Counted from the first letter of the stretch, positions 34,192-43,323 are shown. The stretch is 64,000 nucleotides of DNA from Pseudomonas aylmerensis (GCF_001702265.1 NZ_MAUE01000026.1:186001-250000); one strand, 5' to 3'. A program made the numbers and translations. Notes: generated by a model from the letters alone, not told the origin.

Positions 34192-35562
34192 TTACTTCGG
34201 CGTACGCCCCACGGGTGTGGACAGCGCCGGCGATAACCCTGGGTCGGTATCGGGCGTGACGCCCGACAAGTCTTCCTTGCTGGTTTCCGGTGCAAACAAA
34301 TGGCAGAACACGCCGCCGACGACCAGCACGCCGACGCACACGCCCAGCGCCGCGTGCACCCCGACTTGCTGCACCGCGACGGGCAGCAGGAACGTCGCCA
34401 CCGCCGAGCCGAAGCGGCTGGCGGCCACGGCCAGGCCGATCCCCGAGGCGCGCAGGTGGGTGGGGAACAATTCCGGCGGGTAGACAAATTCCAGGTTCAC
34501 CGCGGCCGCCATCACGCAGGCAAAAAAGCCGAAGGCGAGGATGGTGCCCAGTGGGCCGAAGCCGGCGTAGGCAAGCACGGCCAGGCCGGCTGCGCTGAGG
34601 TAGAAGGTACCGACCAGGAAGACCCGGCGCGACAGGCGGTCGATCACCAGCAGGCCGAGCAGGGCGCCGACCAGCAACAGCACGTTGTAGACCAGGCCGC
34701 CGGCAAATTTGTCCTGCACATTCAGTGCTTCCAGCACCTTGGGGGCGAAGGTGCCCAGGGCGAAGAACGGAATCACCTGGCAGGTGTAGAACACGCAACC
34801 GACCAGGGTGTTCTTGCGCCAGCGTCGGCTGAACAACTCGCCCCAGCGGCTTTGTTGTCCGGACGTGTTGGCCTGGGCAGCCGGAGCGGGCAGGTAGACG
34901 TGTGGCCCGAACTTGCTGCGCACAATCGCCAGGGCTTCCTCGCTGCGCCCACGCGCCATCAGCCAGATGGGCGATTCCGGCACGCCCAGGCGCAGCGGCA
35001 GGATCAGCAAGGCGGGGACGCCACTGAGGGCGAGCATCAGGCGCCAGGCATCCGGGCCGATTTCGCGGATCGCAAACCCGACCAGGTAGGCCGCCACATA
35101 ACCCGCCGCCCAGGCCGCCGCCAGGACGCTGAGCAAGCGCCCACGGTAGCGGCGGGGGGCGAACTCGGTCACCAGGGACTTGCTCACGACATAGTCGAAC
35201 CCCAGCACCAGGCCGAGCAACAGGCGCAGCGCGAGCAATTGCTCGGGGGACGTGACGAAGAACTGCGAAGCGGAAATCACCGCGAACAGCAGCATGTCCC
35301 AGGCGAAAATCGTGCGTCGGCCGAACCTGTCAGCAATCGGCCCGGCGCACAGGCTGCCCAGGAACAGCCCCGCCAGCGAGGCGGCGCCGAGCAAGCCCAT
35401 CCAGAGCGCCGTCAACTGCAGCGGCCCCGCCGCCATGCTCACGGCGATGCCGATGATACCCAGCACGAACCCGTCACTGAACTGACCGCCTGTGCCGCTG
35501 AACACCGTTCGGATATGGAAGCGGCTCAGCGGAAGGTCTTCGAACGCTACTTGACCACTCAT
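34192..35562 (-). CDS. MFS transporter (organic acid/aromatic acid:H+ symporter type)
   Basis: This 456-residue protein has twelve predicted membrane segments. The MFS signatures are GPIADRFGRRTIF between segments 2 and 3 and a central cytoplasmic loop near residues 215-260. A start at 35562 (MSGQVAFEDLPLSRFHIRTV) has GGGAGA upstream. The opening 'LSRFHIRTVFSGTGGQFSDGFVLG' resembles metabolite:H+ symporters. With the lyase downstream it may import the amino acid or dicarboxylate substrate. It is the first gene of the MFS-lysR-lyase unit, with 32 bp before lysR. Confidence 0.82.
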   Translation of the reverse strand: MSGQVAFEDLPLSRFHIRTVFSGTGGQFSDGFVLGIIGIAVSMAAGPLQLTALWMGLLGAASLAGLFLGSLCAGPIADRFGRRTIFAWDMLLFAVISASQFFVTSPEQLLALRLLLGLVLGFDYVVSKSLVTEFAPRRYRGRLLSVLAAAWAAGYVAAYLVGFAIREIGPDAWRLMLALSGVPALLILPLRLGVPESPIWLMARGRSEEALAIVRSKFGPHVYLPAPAAQANTSGQQSRWGELFSRRWRKNTLVGCVFYTCQVIPFFALGTFAPKVLEALNVQDKFAGGLVYNVLLLVGALLGLLVIDRLSRRVFLVGTFYLSAAGLAVLAYAGFGPLGTILAFGFFACVMAAAVNLEFVYPPELFPTHLRASGIGLAVAASRFGSAVATFLLPVAVQQVGVHAALGVCVGVLVVGGVFCHLFAPETSKEDLSGVTPDTDPGLSPALSTPVGRTPK

Positions 35563-35660
35563 TCGTCTCTCCCCTTGCATTTTTATAGGTGTGGGATCCC
35601 GTGCCTGGGCATCGGTTGAGCAGGAGTCTAGGGCGGTCACTTCACGAAATCAGCAGACGC

Positions 35661-35674
35661 TTGATGAGTATCAA
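35661..35674. promoter_or_regulatory. Perfect Anr/FNR-type box upstream of the MFS-lysR-lyase unit
   Basis: TTGATGAGTATCAA matches TTGAT-N4-ATCAA exactly. It is centred about 105 bp upstream of the MFS start codon. A loose -10-like element (TAGACT on the minus strand, 35625-35630) would place the box near -49, close to but not exactly at the class II activation position. Confidence 0.5.
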
Positions 35675-35687
35675 GATAGCTGATACT
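35667..35687. promoter_or_regulatory. LysR-type T-N11-A dyad
   Basis: AGTATCA (35667-35673) and TGATACT (35681-35687) are perfect 7-bp inverted repeats around a 7-bp centre and contain the LTTR T-N11-A pattern. The site overlaps the Anr-type box, so the LysR protein and Anr could compete or cooperate. Confidence 0.5.
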
Positions 35688-35821
35688 GGGCGCCGGGATT
35701 CTTGAAACTCTGGCCTGCGCGGCGTTGGCGGCGCGGTCGAGCGGGGGGCTTTTGGCCAGGTAATGAGGGCGCAGATCGCTCGCGCCCTCGTTGGGGCGCG
35801 CGCGGTATCCGGAGAGGGGGG

Positions 35822-36544
35822 TTAAAGCGGGGTCAGCACATTCATGACCGTATCCAGCGCCACCCGCGTGTCATCCAGTTGCACCAGCGAGGCATGCCGC
35901 GCGCCAAGTGCGTCGCGGTTCTGGATCGCGGTGAGAATCGCCTTGTGCCGGGGCAGGCTCAGGCCCTGGATATCCGGGCGGCGGTTGGTGATGTTGATCG
36001 ACTCGCGCAGCGGCAACGAGAGCATGTTGCACATGTAGGCGAGCAGGTCGTTGCGGGTGGCGTCGGCGATGGCGCGGTGGAAGTCCAGGTCAGCCTGCAG
36101 CAGCTGTTCGTGGGTCTGCGCAGTTTCCATGCCCCGGTAGGCTTTTTCGATGGTGGCGATGTCTTCAGCGGTGGCGGTGGTCGCGGCCATGGCGGCGATT
36201 TCCGGTTCGAGAATGCGCCGCACGCCGGCCAGGGTGTTGAAGAACTCACTGTGCGGCGTGGTCTGCATCAGCCAGGACAGCACGTCCGGGTCGAGCAGGT
36301 GCCATTTCAGCCGCGGCCGCACCACTGCGCCGACCCGTGGCTTGGAGTACACCAGGCCCTTGGCGCTGAGCACGCGGGTCGCCTCACGCAAGACCGACCG
36401 GCTGACCTTGTATTCCTCGCAGAGCGTGGCCTCCATGGGCAGCCGTTCTTCGGGCTTGAAGCGACCGGAAACGATGTGCATGCCCAAGTCCTGGACGATC
36501 TGGGCATGCATGCTCTTGCGCGGCTTGGACGGCTGGTGATCCAT
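35822..36544 (-). CDS. GntR-family regulator (FCD/FadR subfamily) of the arabinose cluster
   Basis: This 240-residue regulator has an N-terminal GntR winged helix (MHAQIVQDLGMHIVSGRF, ERLPMEATLCEEYKVSRSVLREATRVLSAKGLV) and a C-terminal FCD ligand domain. The metal and ligand residues lie in ADLDFHRAIADATRN and the final SLPRHKAILTAI, which supplies the conserved His. It follows the dehydratase gene by 47 bp on the same strand and so is probably co-transcribed from the promoter near 38330. FadR-subfamily proteins bind TNGTNNNACNA; three such sites flank the cluster genes, making it the likely local repressor. Confidence 0.85.
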   Translation of the reverse strand: MDHQPSKPRKSMHAQIVQDLGMHIVSGRFKPEERLPMEATLCEEYKVSRSVLREATRVLSAKGLVYSKPRVGAVVRPRLKWHLLDPDVLSWLMQTTPHSEFFNTLAGVRRILEPEIAAMAATTATAEDIATIEKAYRGMETAQTHEQLLQADLDFHRAIADATRNDLLAYMCNMLSLPLRESINITNRRPDIQGLSLPRHKAILTAIQNRDALGARHASLVQLDDTRVALDTVMNVLTPL

Positions 36545-36591
36545 AACAGGGAAGATGCTCTGGCTAAATAGGCGGCATCATAGCATCCCAA

Positions 36592-38328
36592 TTAGTGGGA
36601 ATGCCGGGGGACTTCCGCACCTCGGCAGCCCACCAGGAAGTCAAAGTCGCAACCCTGGTCAGCCTGCAGCACATGGTCGATGTACAGCTGGCGATAGCCG
36701 CCGACGATGAGATTCTGCGGCGGCGCCAGGTCCGCCATGCGCGCCGCCAGCTCGGCATCGGGGATGTCCAGGTGCAGGCGGCCGTTGGCGCAGTCGAGTT
36801 CGATCCAGTCGCCTTCCTGCACCGTGGCCAGCGGCCCGCCGGCAGCGGCTTCCGGCGCAACGTGCAACACCACCGTGCCGTAGGCGGTGCCGCTCATGCG
36901 TGCATCGGAAATCCGCACCATGTCGGTCACGCCCTGGGCCAGCAGGTTGGCCGGCAGGCCCATGTTGCCGACCTCGGCCATGCCCGGATAACCCTTGGGC
37001 CCGCAGTTTTTCATGACCAGGATCGAGTTGGCATCCACCTCCAGCTCCGGGTCGTTGATGCGCGCCTTGTACATGTCGAAGTTCTCGAACACCACCGCGC
37101 GACCCCGGTGCTGCATCAGCTCGGGGCTCGCCGCCGACGGCTTGAGCACCGCACCGAGGGGCGCCAGGTTGCCGCGCAGCACGCAGATGCCGCCGTCCGC
37201 GCGGATCGGGTTGTCGAGGGTGCGGATCACTTCGTCCTGGCCGTAGATCGGCGAGTCCTTGGTGTTCTCACCGAGGGACTTGCCGTTGACGGTCAGCGCG
37301 TTCGGGTGCGGGATCAGGTTGGCTTCACCCAGGCGGCGCAGCACCGCAGGCAGGCCGCCGGCGTAGTAGAACTCCTCCATCAGGAACCGCCCGGACGGCT
37401 GCAGGTCGACGATGGTCGGCACGCCCCGGCCCATGCGGGTCCAGTCATCCAGGTCAAGCTCGACGCCGATGCGCCCGGCGATGGCCTTGAGGTGGATCAC
37501 CGCGTTGGTCGAGCCGCCGATGGCCGCGTTGACGCGAATGGCGTTTTCAAACGCTGCCTTGGTGAGGATCTTCGACAGCTTCAAGTCTTCGCGCACCATC
37601 TCCACCGCGCGCATGCCGGACATATGCGCCAGCACATAGCGGCGCGCATCCACCGCCGGAATCGCCGCGTTGTGCGGCAGCGACGTGCCCAGCGCCTCGG
37701 CCATGCACGCCATGGTCGACGCGGTGCCCATGGTGTTGCAGGTGCCCGCCGACCGCGACATGCCGCCTTCGGCTGCGAGGAAATCATCCAGGGTAATGGT
37801 GCCGGCCTTGACCTGTTCGCTGAGCTGCCACACCACCGTGCCCGAGCCGATGTCCTGGCCCTTGTGCTTGCCGTTGAGCATCGGCCCGCCGGTGACCACG
37901 ATGGCCGGCACGTCGCAACTGGCGGCGCCCATCAGCAGGGCGGGGGTGGTCTTGTCGCAGCCGGTCAGCAGCACCACGCCGTCGATGGGGTTGCCGCGAA
38001 TCGCTTCCTCCACGTCCATGCTCGCCAGGTTGCGGGTGAGCATGGCCGTGGGGCGCAGGTTCGACTCTCCGTTGGAGAACACCGGGAATTCCACCGGGAA
38101 GCCACCGGCCTCGATCACGCCGCGTTTGACGTGCTCGGCGATCTGGCGGAAGTGCGCGTTGCACGGCGTCAGCTCTGACCAGGTATTGCAGATGCCGATG
38201 ATCGGCTTGCCATGGAACTGATGGTCGGCGATGCCTTGGTTCTTCATCCAGCTGCGGTACATGAAGCCGTTTTTGTCGGCGGTACCAAACCACTGGGCAG
38301 AGCGTAGGCCGGGCTTTTTGTCAGGCAT
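36592..38328 (-). CDS. IlvD/Edd-family dehydratase, probably L-arabonate dehydratase
   Basis: This 578-residue enzyme of the dihydroxyacid dehydratase family has the iron-sulphur cysteines in GICNTWSELTPCN, LLTGCDKTTPALLMG and SRSAGTCNTMG. The opening MPDKKPGLRSAQWFG and the C-terminus VGCRGAEVPRHSH follow the sugar-acid dehydratase branch rather than IlvD. With the adjacent AraD1, semialdehyde dehydrogenase, lactonase and AraF genes it most likely converts L-arabonate to 2-keto-3-deoxy-L-arabonate. The ATG at 38328 was chosen by family start; the frame is open to 38415. It is divergent from the MFS gene. Confidence 0.88.
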   Translation of the reverse strand: MPDKKPGLRSAQWFGTADKNGFMYRSWMKNQGIADHQFHGKPIIGICNTWSELTPCNAHFRQIAEHVKRGVIEAGGFPVEFPVFSNGESNLRPTAMLTRNLASMDVEEAIRGNPIDGVVLLTGCDKTTPALLMGAASCDVPAIVVTGGPMLNGKHKGQDIGSGTVVWQLSEQVKAGTITLDDFLAAEGGMSRSAGTCNTMGTASTMACMAEALGTSLPHNAAIPAVDARRYVLAHMSGMRAVEMVREDLKLSKILTKAAFENAIRVNAAIGGSTNAVIHLKAIAGRIGVELDLDDWTRMGRGVPTIVDLQPSGRFLMEEFYYAGGLPAVLRRLGEANLIPHPNALTVNGKSLGENTKDSPIYGQDEVIRTLDNPIRADGGICVLRGNLAPLGAVLKPSAASPELMQHRGRAVVFENFDMYKARINDPELEVDANSILVMKNCGPKGYPGMAEVGNMGLPANLLAQGVTDMVRISDARMSGTAYGTVVLHVAPEAAAGGPLATVQEGDWIELDCANGRLHLDIPDAELAARMADLAPPQNLIVGGYRQLYIDHVLQADQGCDFDFLVGCRGAEVPRHSH

Positions 38329-38342
38329 GATCGATTCTCTTA

Positions 38343-38353
38343 TTGTATGACTA
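38343..38353 (-). promoter_or_regulatory. GntR/FadR-type operator, site A
   Basis: On the minus strand this reads TAGTCATACAA, an exact match to the FadR-subfamily consensus TNGTNNNACNA. It lies 15 bp upstream of the dehydratase start codon, where a bound repressor would block the dehydratase-gntR unit. Confidence 0.6.
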
Positions 38354-38416
38354 TATGTTCTAAGCTTGCTTAAACATAAGCGCAAAGACTCGGCTTTGGA
38401 AGTGTTGTTTTGCAAA

Positions 38417-38427
38417 TAGTCATACTA
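38417..38427 (+). promoter_or_regulatory. GntR/FadR-type operator, site B
   Basis: TAGTCATACTA matches TNGTNNNACNA and extends to the palindrome ATAGT-CAT-ACTAT (38416-38428). It shares the 9-bp core TAGTCATAC with site A, in inverted orientation. It lies between the divergent dehydratase and MFS genes, 94 bp before the MFS start. The overlapping ACTATATAGT at 38424-38433 is also a perfect palindrome. Confidence 0.65.
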
Positions 38428-38520
38428 TATAGTCGATCCAACTGAGGTATGACCCTGGCGGATTTTCGCGAGAGGCGTCCCCCGAGCTTCTATAAAAACA
38501 ACAATCGGAGATCGACCCCC

Positions 38521-39843
38521 ATGAGCCAGGAGCTGCGGCTTATTCGGCGCATCACGCTGAAACTGATTCCCTTCCTGATCCTGCTGTACCTGATCGCCTA
38601 CGTGGACCGTTCCGCCGTGGGCTTCGCCAAGTTGCACATGGGCGCCGACGTCGGCATCGGTGACGCCGCCTATGGCCTGGGTGCGGGGTTGTTCTTCATT
38701 GGCTACTTCCTGTTCGAGATTCCCAGCAACCTGATGCTCGACCGCTTCGGTGCGCGGCGCTGGTTCGCGCGGATCATGATCACCTGGGGCGCAATCACCA
38801 TCGGCATGGCGTTCGTGCAAGGCCCGCACAGTTTCTATGTGATGCGTTTCCTGCTCGGCGCGGCGGAGGCGGGCTTCTTTCCGGGCGTGCTGTACTACAT
38901 CACCCAGTGGTTCCCGGTGCGCCATCGCGGCAAGATCCTCGGGCTGTTCATCCTGTCCCAGCCGATTGCGATGATGATCACCGGCCCGGTGTCCGGCGGC
39001 CTGCTGGGCATGGACGGCATCCTCGGCCTGCACGGCTGGCAGTGGCTGTTCATCGTGATCGGCACCCCGGCGATCCTGCTCACCTGGCCGGTGTTGCGCT
39101 ACTTGCCGGACGGCCCCCAGCAGGTCAAGTGGATGAGCGAGGACGAAAAAACCTGGCTCACCGGTGAGCTGGCCAAGGACCTCCAGGCCTACGGCCAGAC
39201 CCGCCATGGCAACCCGCTGCACGCGCTCAAGGACAAACGCGTGTTGCTGCTGGCGCTGTTCTACCTGCCCGTGACCCTGAGCATCTATGGCCTGGGCCTG
39301 TGGCTGCCAACCCTGATCAAGCAGTTCGGCGGCAGCGACCTGGTCACCGGTTTCATCTCAGCGGTGCCGTACATTTTCGGGATCATCGGCCTGCTGATCA
39401 TCCCGCGCAGTTCCGACCGCCTGAACGACCGCTACGGCCACCTGGCGGTGCTCTACGTGCTGGGTGCCATCGGTTTGTTCTGCAGCGCCTGGCTGAGTGC
39501 GCCGGTGCTGCAAATGGCGGCACTGAGCCTGGCGGCATTCGCGCTGTTTTCCTGCACGGCGGTGTTCTGGACCTTGCCGGGGCGCTTCTTCGCCGGCGCG
39601 AGTGCAGCGGCGGGGATCGCCTTGATCAACTCCGTGGGCAACCTCGGCGGCTACATCGGCCCATTCGTGATCGGCGCACTCAAGGAGTACACCGGCAACC
39701 TGGCGTCGGGCCTGTACTTTTTGTCCGCGGTGATGGTGTTCGGGCTGGTCTTGACCGGCGTGGTCTACCGCGTGCTGGAGCGCAAGCATGCGCTGCCCGC
39801 CGACCAGTTCGCCGCCAGTGCGCGTGGCGCCACACGTACTTAA
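38521..39843 (+). CDS. MFS transporter, sugar-acid (ACS/phthalate-type) family
   Basis: This 440-residue transporter has twelve membrane segments and the ACS-family opening RRITLKLIPFLILLYLIAYVDRSAVGFAKL, typical of hexuronate, tartrate and sugar-acid carriers. The loop 2-3 motif LMLDRFGARRWFARIMITWG is present. It is the first gene of the plus-strand arabinose unit and is followed at 15 bp by the AraD1 gene. It probably imports a pentonate such as L-arabonate, giving the cluster an entry that does not need an ABC transporter. The ATG at 38521 starts the family N-terminus. Confidence 0.88.
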   Translation: MSQELRLIRRITLKLIPFLILLYLIAYVDRSAVGFAKLHMGADVGIGDAAYGLGAGLFFIGYFLFEIPSNLMLDRFGARRWFARIMITWGAITIGMAFVQGPHSFYVMRFLLGAAEAGFFPGVLYYITQWFPVRHRGKILGLFILSQPIAMMITGPVSGGLLGMDGILGLHGWQWLFIVIGTPAILLTWPVLRYLPDGPQQVKWMSEDEKTWLTGELAKDLQAYGQTRHGNPLHALKDKRVLLLALFYLPVTLSIYGLGLWLPTLIKQFGGSDLVTGFISAVPYIFGIIGLLIIPRSSDRLNDRYGHLAVLYVLGAIGLFCSAWLSAPVLQMAALSLAAFALFSCTAVFWTLPGRFFAGASAAAGIALINSVGNLGGYIGPFVIGALKEYTGNLASGLYFLSAVMVFGLVLTGVVYRVLERKHALPADQFAASARGATRT

Positions 39844-39858
39844 TCGAGGAGAAGCTTC

Positions 39859-40848
39859 ATGCGTTTAGTCCAGTTCGAGTTGCACAACGGTGAGCGCCGG
39901 GTCGGCGTGGTGGAAGGCGCCGACGTGCGCGAAGTGAATACCGCGCGCAGCGTGCGTGAGGTGGCGCTGGCCGCCATCGACGCTGGCGTGGGCCTGGCGC
40001 AACAGGTGGATAGCCTGGGCCTGGGTGAGCGTTACGACTACGCCACACTGCTGGCCGAGCTGAAGATTTTGCCGCCACTGGATCATCCCGATCCCGCGCA
40101 CATGCTGATCAGCGGCACCGGCCTGACTCACCTGGGCAGCGCCGCCGCGCGCGACAAGATGCACCAGGCCGGCGACGAGAGCACCTTGACCGACACCATG
40201 CGGATCTTCAAATGGGGCGTGGAGGGCGGCAAGCCAGCGGCCGGCGAGGTGGGCGTGCAGCCCGAGTGGTTCTACAAGGGCGACGGCAGCATTGTCGTGC
40301 GCCCCGGCCAGGCGTTCCCGGTGCCGTCGTTTGCCGACGACGCCGGCGAAGAGCCGGAAATCGGCGGCCTCTACGTGATCGGCCCGGACCGCAAGCCTTA
40401 TCGCCTGGGGTTTGCGGTGGGCAACGAGTTCTCCGACCACGTGATGGAGCGCAAGAACTACCTGTACCTGGCCCATTCCAAGCTGCGCAGTTGCAGCTTC
40501 GGTCCCGAGCTGCGCGTGGGCGAGTTGCCCCAGCACCTGGCGGGCACCAGTCGCCTGCTGCGCGACGGCGAGGTGATCTGGCAGAACGAATTCCTCAGTG
40601 GCGAAGCGAATATGTGCCACAGCCTCGACAATCTTGAGTATCACCACTTCAAATACCGTCAATTCCTCACGCCAGGCGATGTGCACATTCATTTCTTCGG
40701 CACCGCCACGCTGTCATTCGCCGACGGTATACGTACCCGACCGGGCGATGTGTTCGAGATCAGCCAGGCCGAGTTCGGCGCGCCGCTGGTCAACAGTGTC
40801 GGCAGCGCCGACACGGCATTCGAACCCGGCCACGTCATCAGCCTTTAA
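39859..40848 (+). CDS. AraD1-type fumarylacetoacetate-hydrolase-family dehydratase
   Basis: This 329-residue protein has the FAH fold in its C-terminal two thirds: SGTGLTHLGSAAARDKM, EPEIGGLYVIGPDRKPYRLGFAVGNEFSDHVME with metal-binding acidic residues, and FFGTATLSFADGIRTRPGDVFEI. The AraD1 family acts on 2-keto-3-deoxy-L-arabonate or related 2-keto-3-deoxy-pentonates, giving 2-oxoglutarate semialdehyde. It lies between the transporter and the semialdehyde dehydrogenase with 10-15 bp gaps, consistent with that step. An AGGAGAAG ribosome-binding site precedes the ATG. Confidence 0.85.
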   Translation: MRLVQFELHNGERRVGVVEGADVREVNTARSVREVALAAIDAGVGLAQQVDSLGLGERYDYATLLAELKILPPLDHPDPAHMLISGTGLTHLGSAAARDKMHQAGDESTLTDTMRIFKWGVEGGKPAAGEVGVQPEWFYKGDGSIVVRPGQAFPVPSFADDAGEEPEIGGLYVIGPDRKPYRLGFAVGNEFSDHVMERKNYLYLAHSKLRSCSFGPELRVGELPQHLAGTSRLLRDGEVIWQNEFLSGEANMCHSLDNLEYHHFKYRQFLTPGDVHIHFFGTATLSFADGIRTRPGDVFEISQAEFGAPLVNSVGSADTAFEPGHVISL

Positions 40849-40858
40849 GGAGAGTTTC

Positions 40859-42439
40859 ATGACCCTGTTCCTCGGCCACAACTACATCGGCGGCCAGCGC
40901 AGCGCCCTCGGCAGCATCACGCTGCAAAGCCTGGATGCAACCACCGGCGAAGCCTTGCCGCAGGATTTCTACCAGGCCACGCCGCAGGAAATCGACGCCG
41001 CCGCCAAGGCTGCAGCCGCCGCTTACCCGGTGTACCGTGGGTTGAGTGCCGCGCGCCGCGCGCAGTTCCTGGAGGCGGTGGCCGACGAGCTGGACGCGTT
41101 GGGCGATGACTTTGTGGCGCTGGTGTGCCGTGAAACGGCATTGCCCGCCGCGCGGATCAACGGCGAACGCGGGCGGACCAGCGGGCAGATGCGCCTGTTC
41201 GCCACGGTGCTGCGTCGCGGCGATTTCTACGGTGCGCGTATCGACAAGGCCTTGCCGCAGCGCCAGCCTTTGCCGCGCCCGGATTTGCGCCAGTACCGCA
41301 TCGGCCTGGGCCCGGTGGCAGTGTTTGGCGCGAGCAATTTCCCCCTGGCGTTTTCCACTGCGGGCGGTGACACCGCCGCGGCTTTGGCGGCGGGATGTCC
41401 GGTGGTGTTCAAGGCCCACAGCGGGCATATGGCGACGGCCGAGCGCGTCGCCGATGCCATCCTCCGCGCGGCCGAGGCCACCGGGATGCCGGCGGGGGTG
41501 TTCAATATGATCTTCGGCGGCGGCGTCGGTGAAGCGCTGGTCAAGCACCCGGCAATCCAGGCGGTGGGCTTTACCGGCTCGCTCAAGGGCGGGCGCGCCT
41601 TGTGCGATATGGCGGCCGCGCGCCCGCAGCCGATCCCGGTGTTTGCCGAGATGTCGAGCATCAACCCGGTAATCGTGCTGCCGCAGGCGTTGCACGCCAG
41701 GGCGGACAGCATCGCCCGCGACCTGACCGCCTCGGTGGTGCAAGGCTGCGGCCAGTTCTGCACCAATCCGGGCCTGGTGATTGGCATTGCTTCGCCCGCA
41801 TTCACCGCGTTCACCCAGCAGGTCGCGCAATTGATCGACGCTCAGCCGGCGCAAACCATGCTCAACGCCGGCACCTTGAGCAGTTACGGCAACGGCCTGG
41901 CCAAGCTCCTGGCGCACCCCGGCATCCAGCACCTGGCCGGCAGTGCCCAGGCGGGCAATCAGGCCCAGCCGCAGTTGTTCAAGGCTGATGTGCGCCTGCT
42001 GATTGACGGTGACGAAGTGCTGCAGGAAGAGGTATTCGGCCCCACCACGGTGTTCGTCGAAGTCGCGGACCAGGCCCAACTCAGCGCCGCCCTGCAAGGC
42101 CTGCACGGCCAGCTCACCGCGACGATCATTGGCGAGCCGCACGACCTGCAACAGTTCGCCGAACTCACGCCGTTGCTGGAACAGAAGGTCGGCCGCATCC
42201 TGCTCAACGGCTACCCGACCGGCGTCGAAGTCTGCGATTCGATGGTGCACGGCGGTCCGTACCCGGCGACTTCGGACGCGCGGGGCACCTCGGTCGGCAC
42301 CTTGGCCATCGAGCGTTTCCTGCGCCCGGTGTGCTTCCAGAATTACCCTGATAGCCTGCTGCCCGACGCGTTGAAAAACGCCAACCCGTTGCGTATCCAG
42401 CGCTTGGTGGATGGCACGCCATCACGCGAGTCGCTGTAA
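40859..42439 (+). CDS. 2-oxoglutarate-semialdehyde (2,5-dioxovalerate) dehydrogenase
   Basis: At 526 residues this is a longer NADP-type aldehyde dehydrogenase of the KGSADH class. FGASNFPLAFSTAGGDTAAALAAGCPVVFKAH forms the nucleotide-binding region. GFTGSLKGGRAL and the general-base Glu in PVFAEMSSINPV follow, then the catalytic Cys in GQFCTNPGL near residue 302. It oxidises 2-oxoglutarate semialdehyde to 2-oxoglutarate, delivering arabinose carbon to the TCA cycle. AAGGAG precedes the ATG at 40859; the long open frame upstream to 40598 overlaps the AraD1 gene and is rejected. Confidence 0.88.
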   Translation: MTLFLGHNYIGGQRSALGSITLQSLDATTGEALPQDFYQATPQEIDAAAKAAAAAYPVYRGLSAARRAQFLEAVADELDALGDDFVALVCRETALPAARINGERGRTSGQMRLFATVLRRGDFYGARIDKALPQRQPLPRPDLRQYRIGLGPVAVFGASNFPLAFSTAGGDTAAALAAGCPVVFKAHSGHMATAERVADAILRAAEATGMPAGVFNMIFGGGVGEALVKHPAIQAVGFTGSLKGGRALCDMAAARPQPIPVFAEMSSINPVIVLPQALHARADSIARDLTASVVQGCGQFCTNPGLVIGIASPAFTAFTQQVAQLIDAQPAQTMLNAGTLSSYGNGLAKLLAHPGIQHLAGSAQAGNQAQPQLFKADVRLLIDGDEVLQEEVFGPTTVFVEVADQAQLSAALQGLHGQLTATIIGEPHDLQQFAELTPLLEQKVGRILLNGYPTGVEVCDSMVHGGPYPATSDARGTSVGTLAIERFLRPVCFQNYPDSLLPDALKNANPLRIQRLVDGTPSRESL

Positions 42440-42459
42440 AACCCTGATCAGGAGGTTTC

Positions 42460-43323
42460 ATGTCGTTGAGCGCAGTGACCGCGCACCGTGCGCAATTGGG
42501 CGAAGCGCCGTTCTGGGATGCACCGACCCAGGCGCTGTATTGGGTCAACATCGCCGGCAAACAGGCCCTGCGCCTGATGGGCGGGCAGCTGCAGGTGTGG
42601 CAGTTGCCCGAGCATGTCTCGGCCTTTATCCCGTGTGAACGCGGCGATGCGCTGGTGACCTTGAGCAGTGGGGTCTATCGCCTCGACCTGGCCACCGAGG
42701 CCCTGACCCTGCTGTGCGTGGCCGACCCGCAGGCGGGCAACCGTGGCAATGAAGCGCGCTGTGATGCCCAGGGCCGGCTCTGGCTGGGCACCATGCAGAA
42801 CAATATCGGCGAGCAGGGTGAAGACCTGCCGATCACCCGTCGCTCCGGTGGCCTGTTTCGCATCGACGCCGATGGGCAGGTCACGCCGCTGCTGCACGGC
42901 CTGGGTATTCCCAACACCTTGCTGTGGAGCGACGACGGTCGCCAGGTGCATTTTGGCGACAGCATGGACGGCACCCTGTACCGGCACGCGATCCAGGCCG
43001 ATGGCCAACTCGACCCGGCCCAGGTGTGGTTCGGCCCGCACGCGCGTGGTGGGCCTGACGGCTCGGCGATGGACGTCGAAGGCTATCTGTGGAACGCCCG
43101 CTGGGACGGCAGCTGCCTGCTGCGCCTGACGCCGGACGGGCAGGTGGACCGCGTCATCGAGCTGCCCGTCAGCCGCCCGACCAGTTGCGTGTTCGGTGGC
43201 CCCGACCTGACCACGCTGTACATCACCAGCGCCGCCAGCCCCTTGGATCATCCCCTCGATGGCGCGGTACTCGCCATCGAGGTCGACGTGCCAGGCAAGC
43301 CCTGTCACCGCTTTGCCGGTTAA
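42460..43323 (+). CDS. SMP-30/gluconolactonase-family sugar lactonase
   Basis: This 287-residue six-bladed propeller has the metal-binding and catalytic residues of the SMP-30 family: LGEAPFWD near residue 12, NEARCDAQGRLWLGTM near 93, GIPNTLLWSDDGRQVHFGDS near 150, and GGPDGSAMDVEGYLWNARWDG near 195. It hydrolyses an aldonolactone, here presumably L-arabino-gamma-lactone, to the open acid. That links the SDR dehydrogenase to the IlvD/Edd dehydratase. AGGAGG precedes the start, 20 bp after the semialdehyde dehydrogenase. Confidence 0.88.
   Translation: MSLSAVTAHRAQLGEAPFWDAPTQALYWVNIAGKQALRLMGGQLQVWQLPEHVSAFIPCERGDALVTLSSGVYRLDLATEALTLLCVADPQAGNRGNEARCDAQGRLWLGTMQNNIGEQGEDLPITRRSGGLFRIDADGQVTPLLHGLGIPNTLLWSDDGRQVHFGDSMDGTLYRHAIQADGQLDPAQVWFGPHARGGPDGSAMDVEGYLWNARWDGSCLLRLTPDGQVDRVIELPVSRPTSCVFGGPDLTTLYITSAASPLDHPLDGAVLAIEVDVPGKPCHRFAG

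Noticed and set aside
34160..34798. Upstream extension of the LysR frame
   Set aside because: It overlaps the MFS gene and lacks LysR features; GAGG precedes the ATG at 34159.
36595..38178. 527-codon open frame antisense to the dehydratase gene
   Set aside because: It is a shadow of a strongly conserved enzyme gene and has Arg/His/Gly-biased composition.
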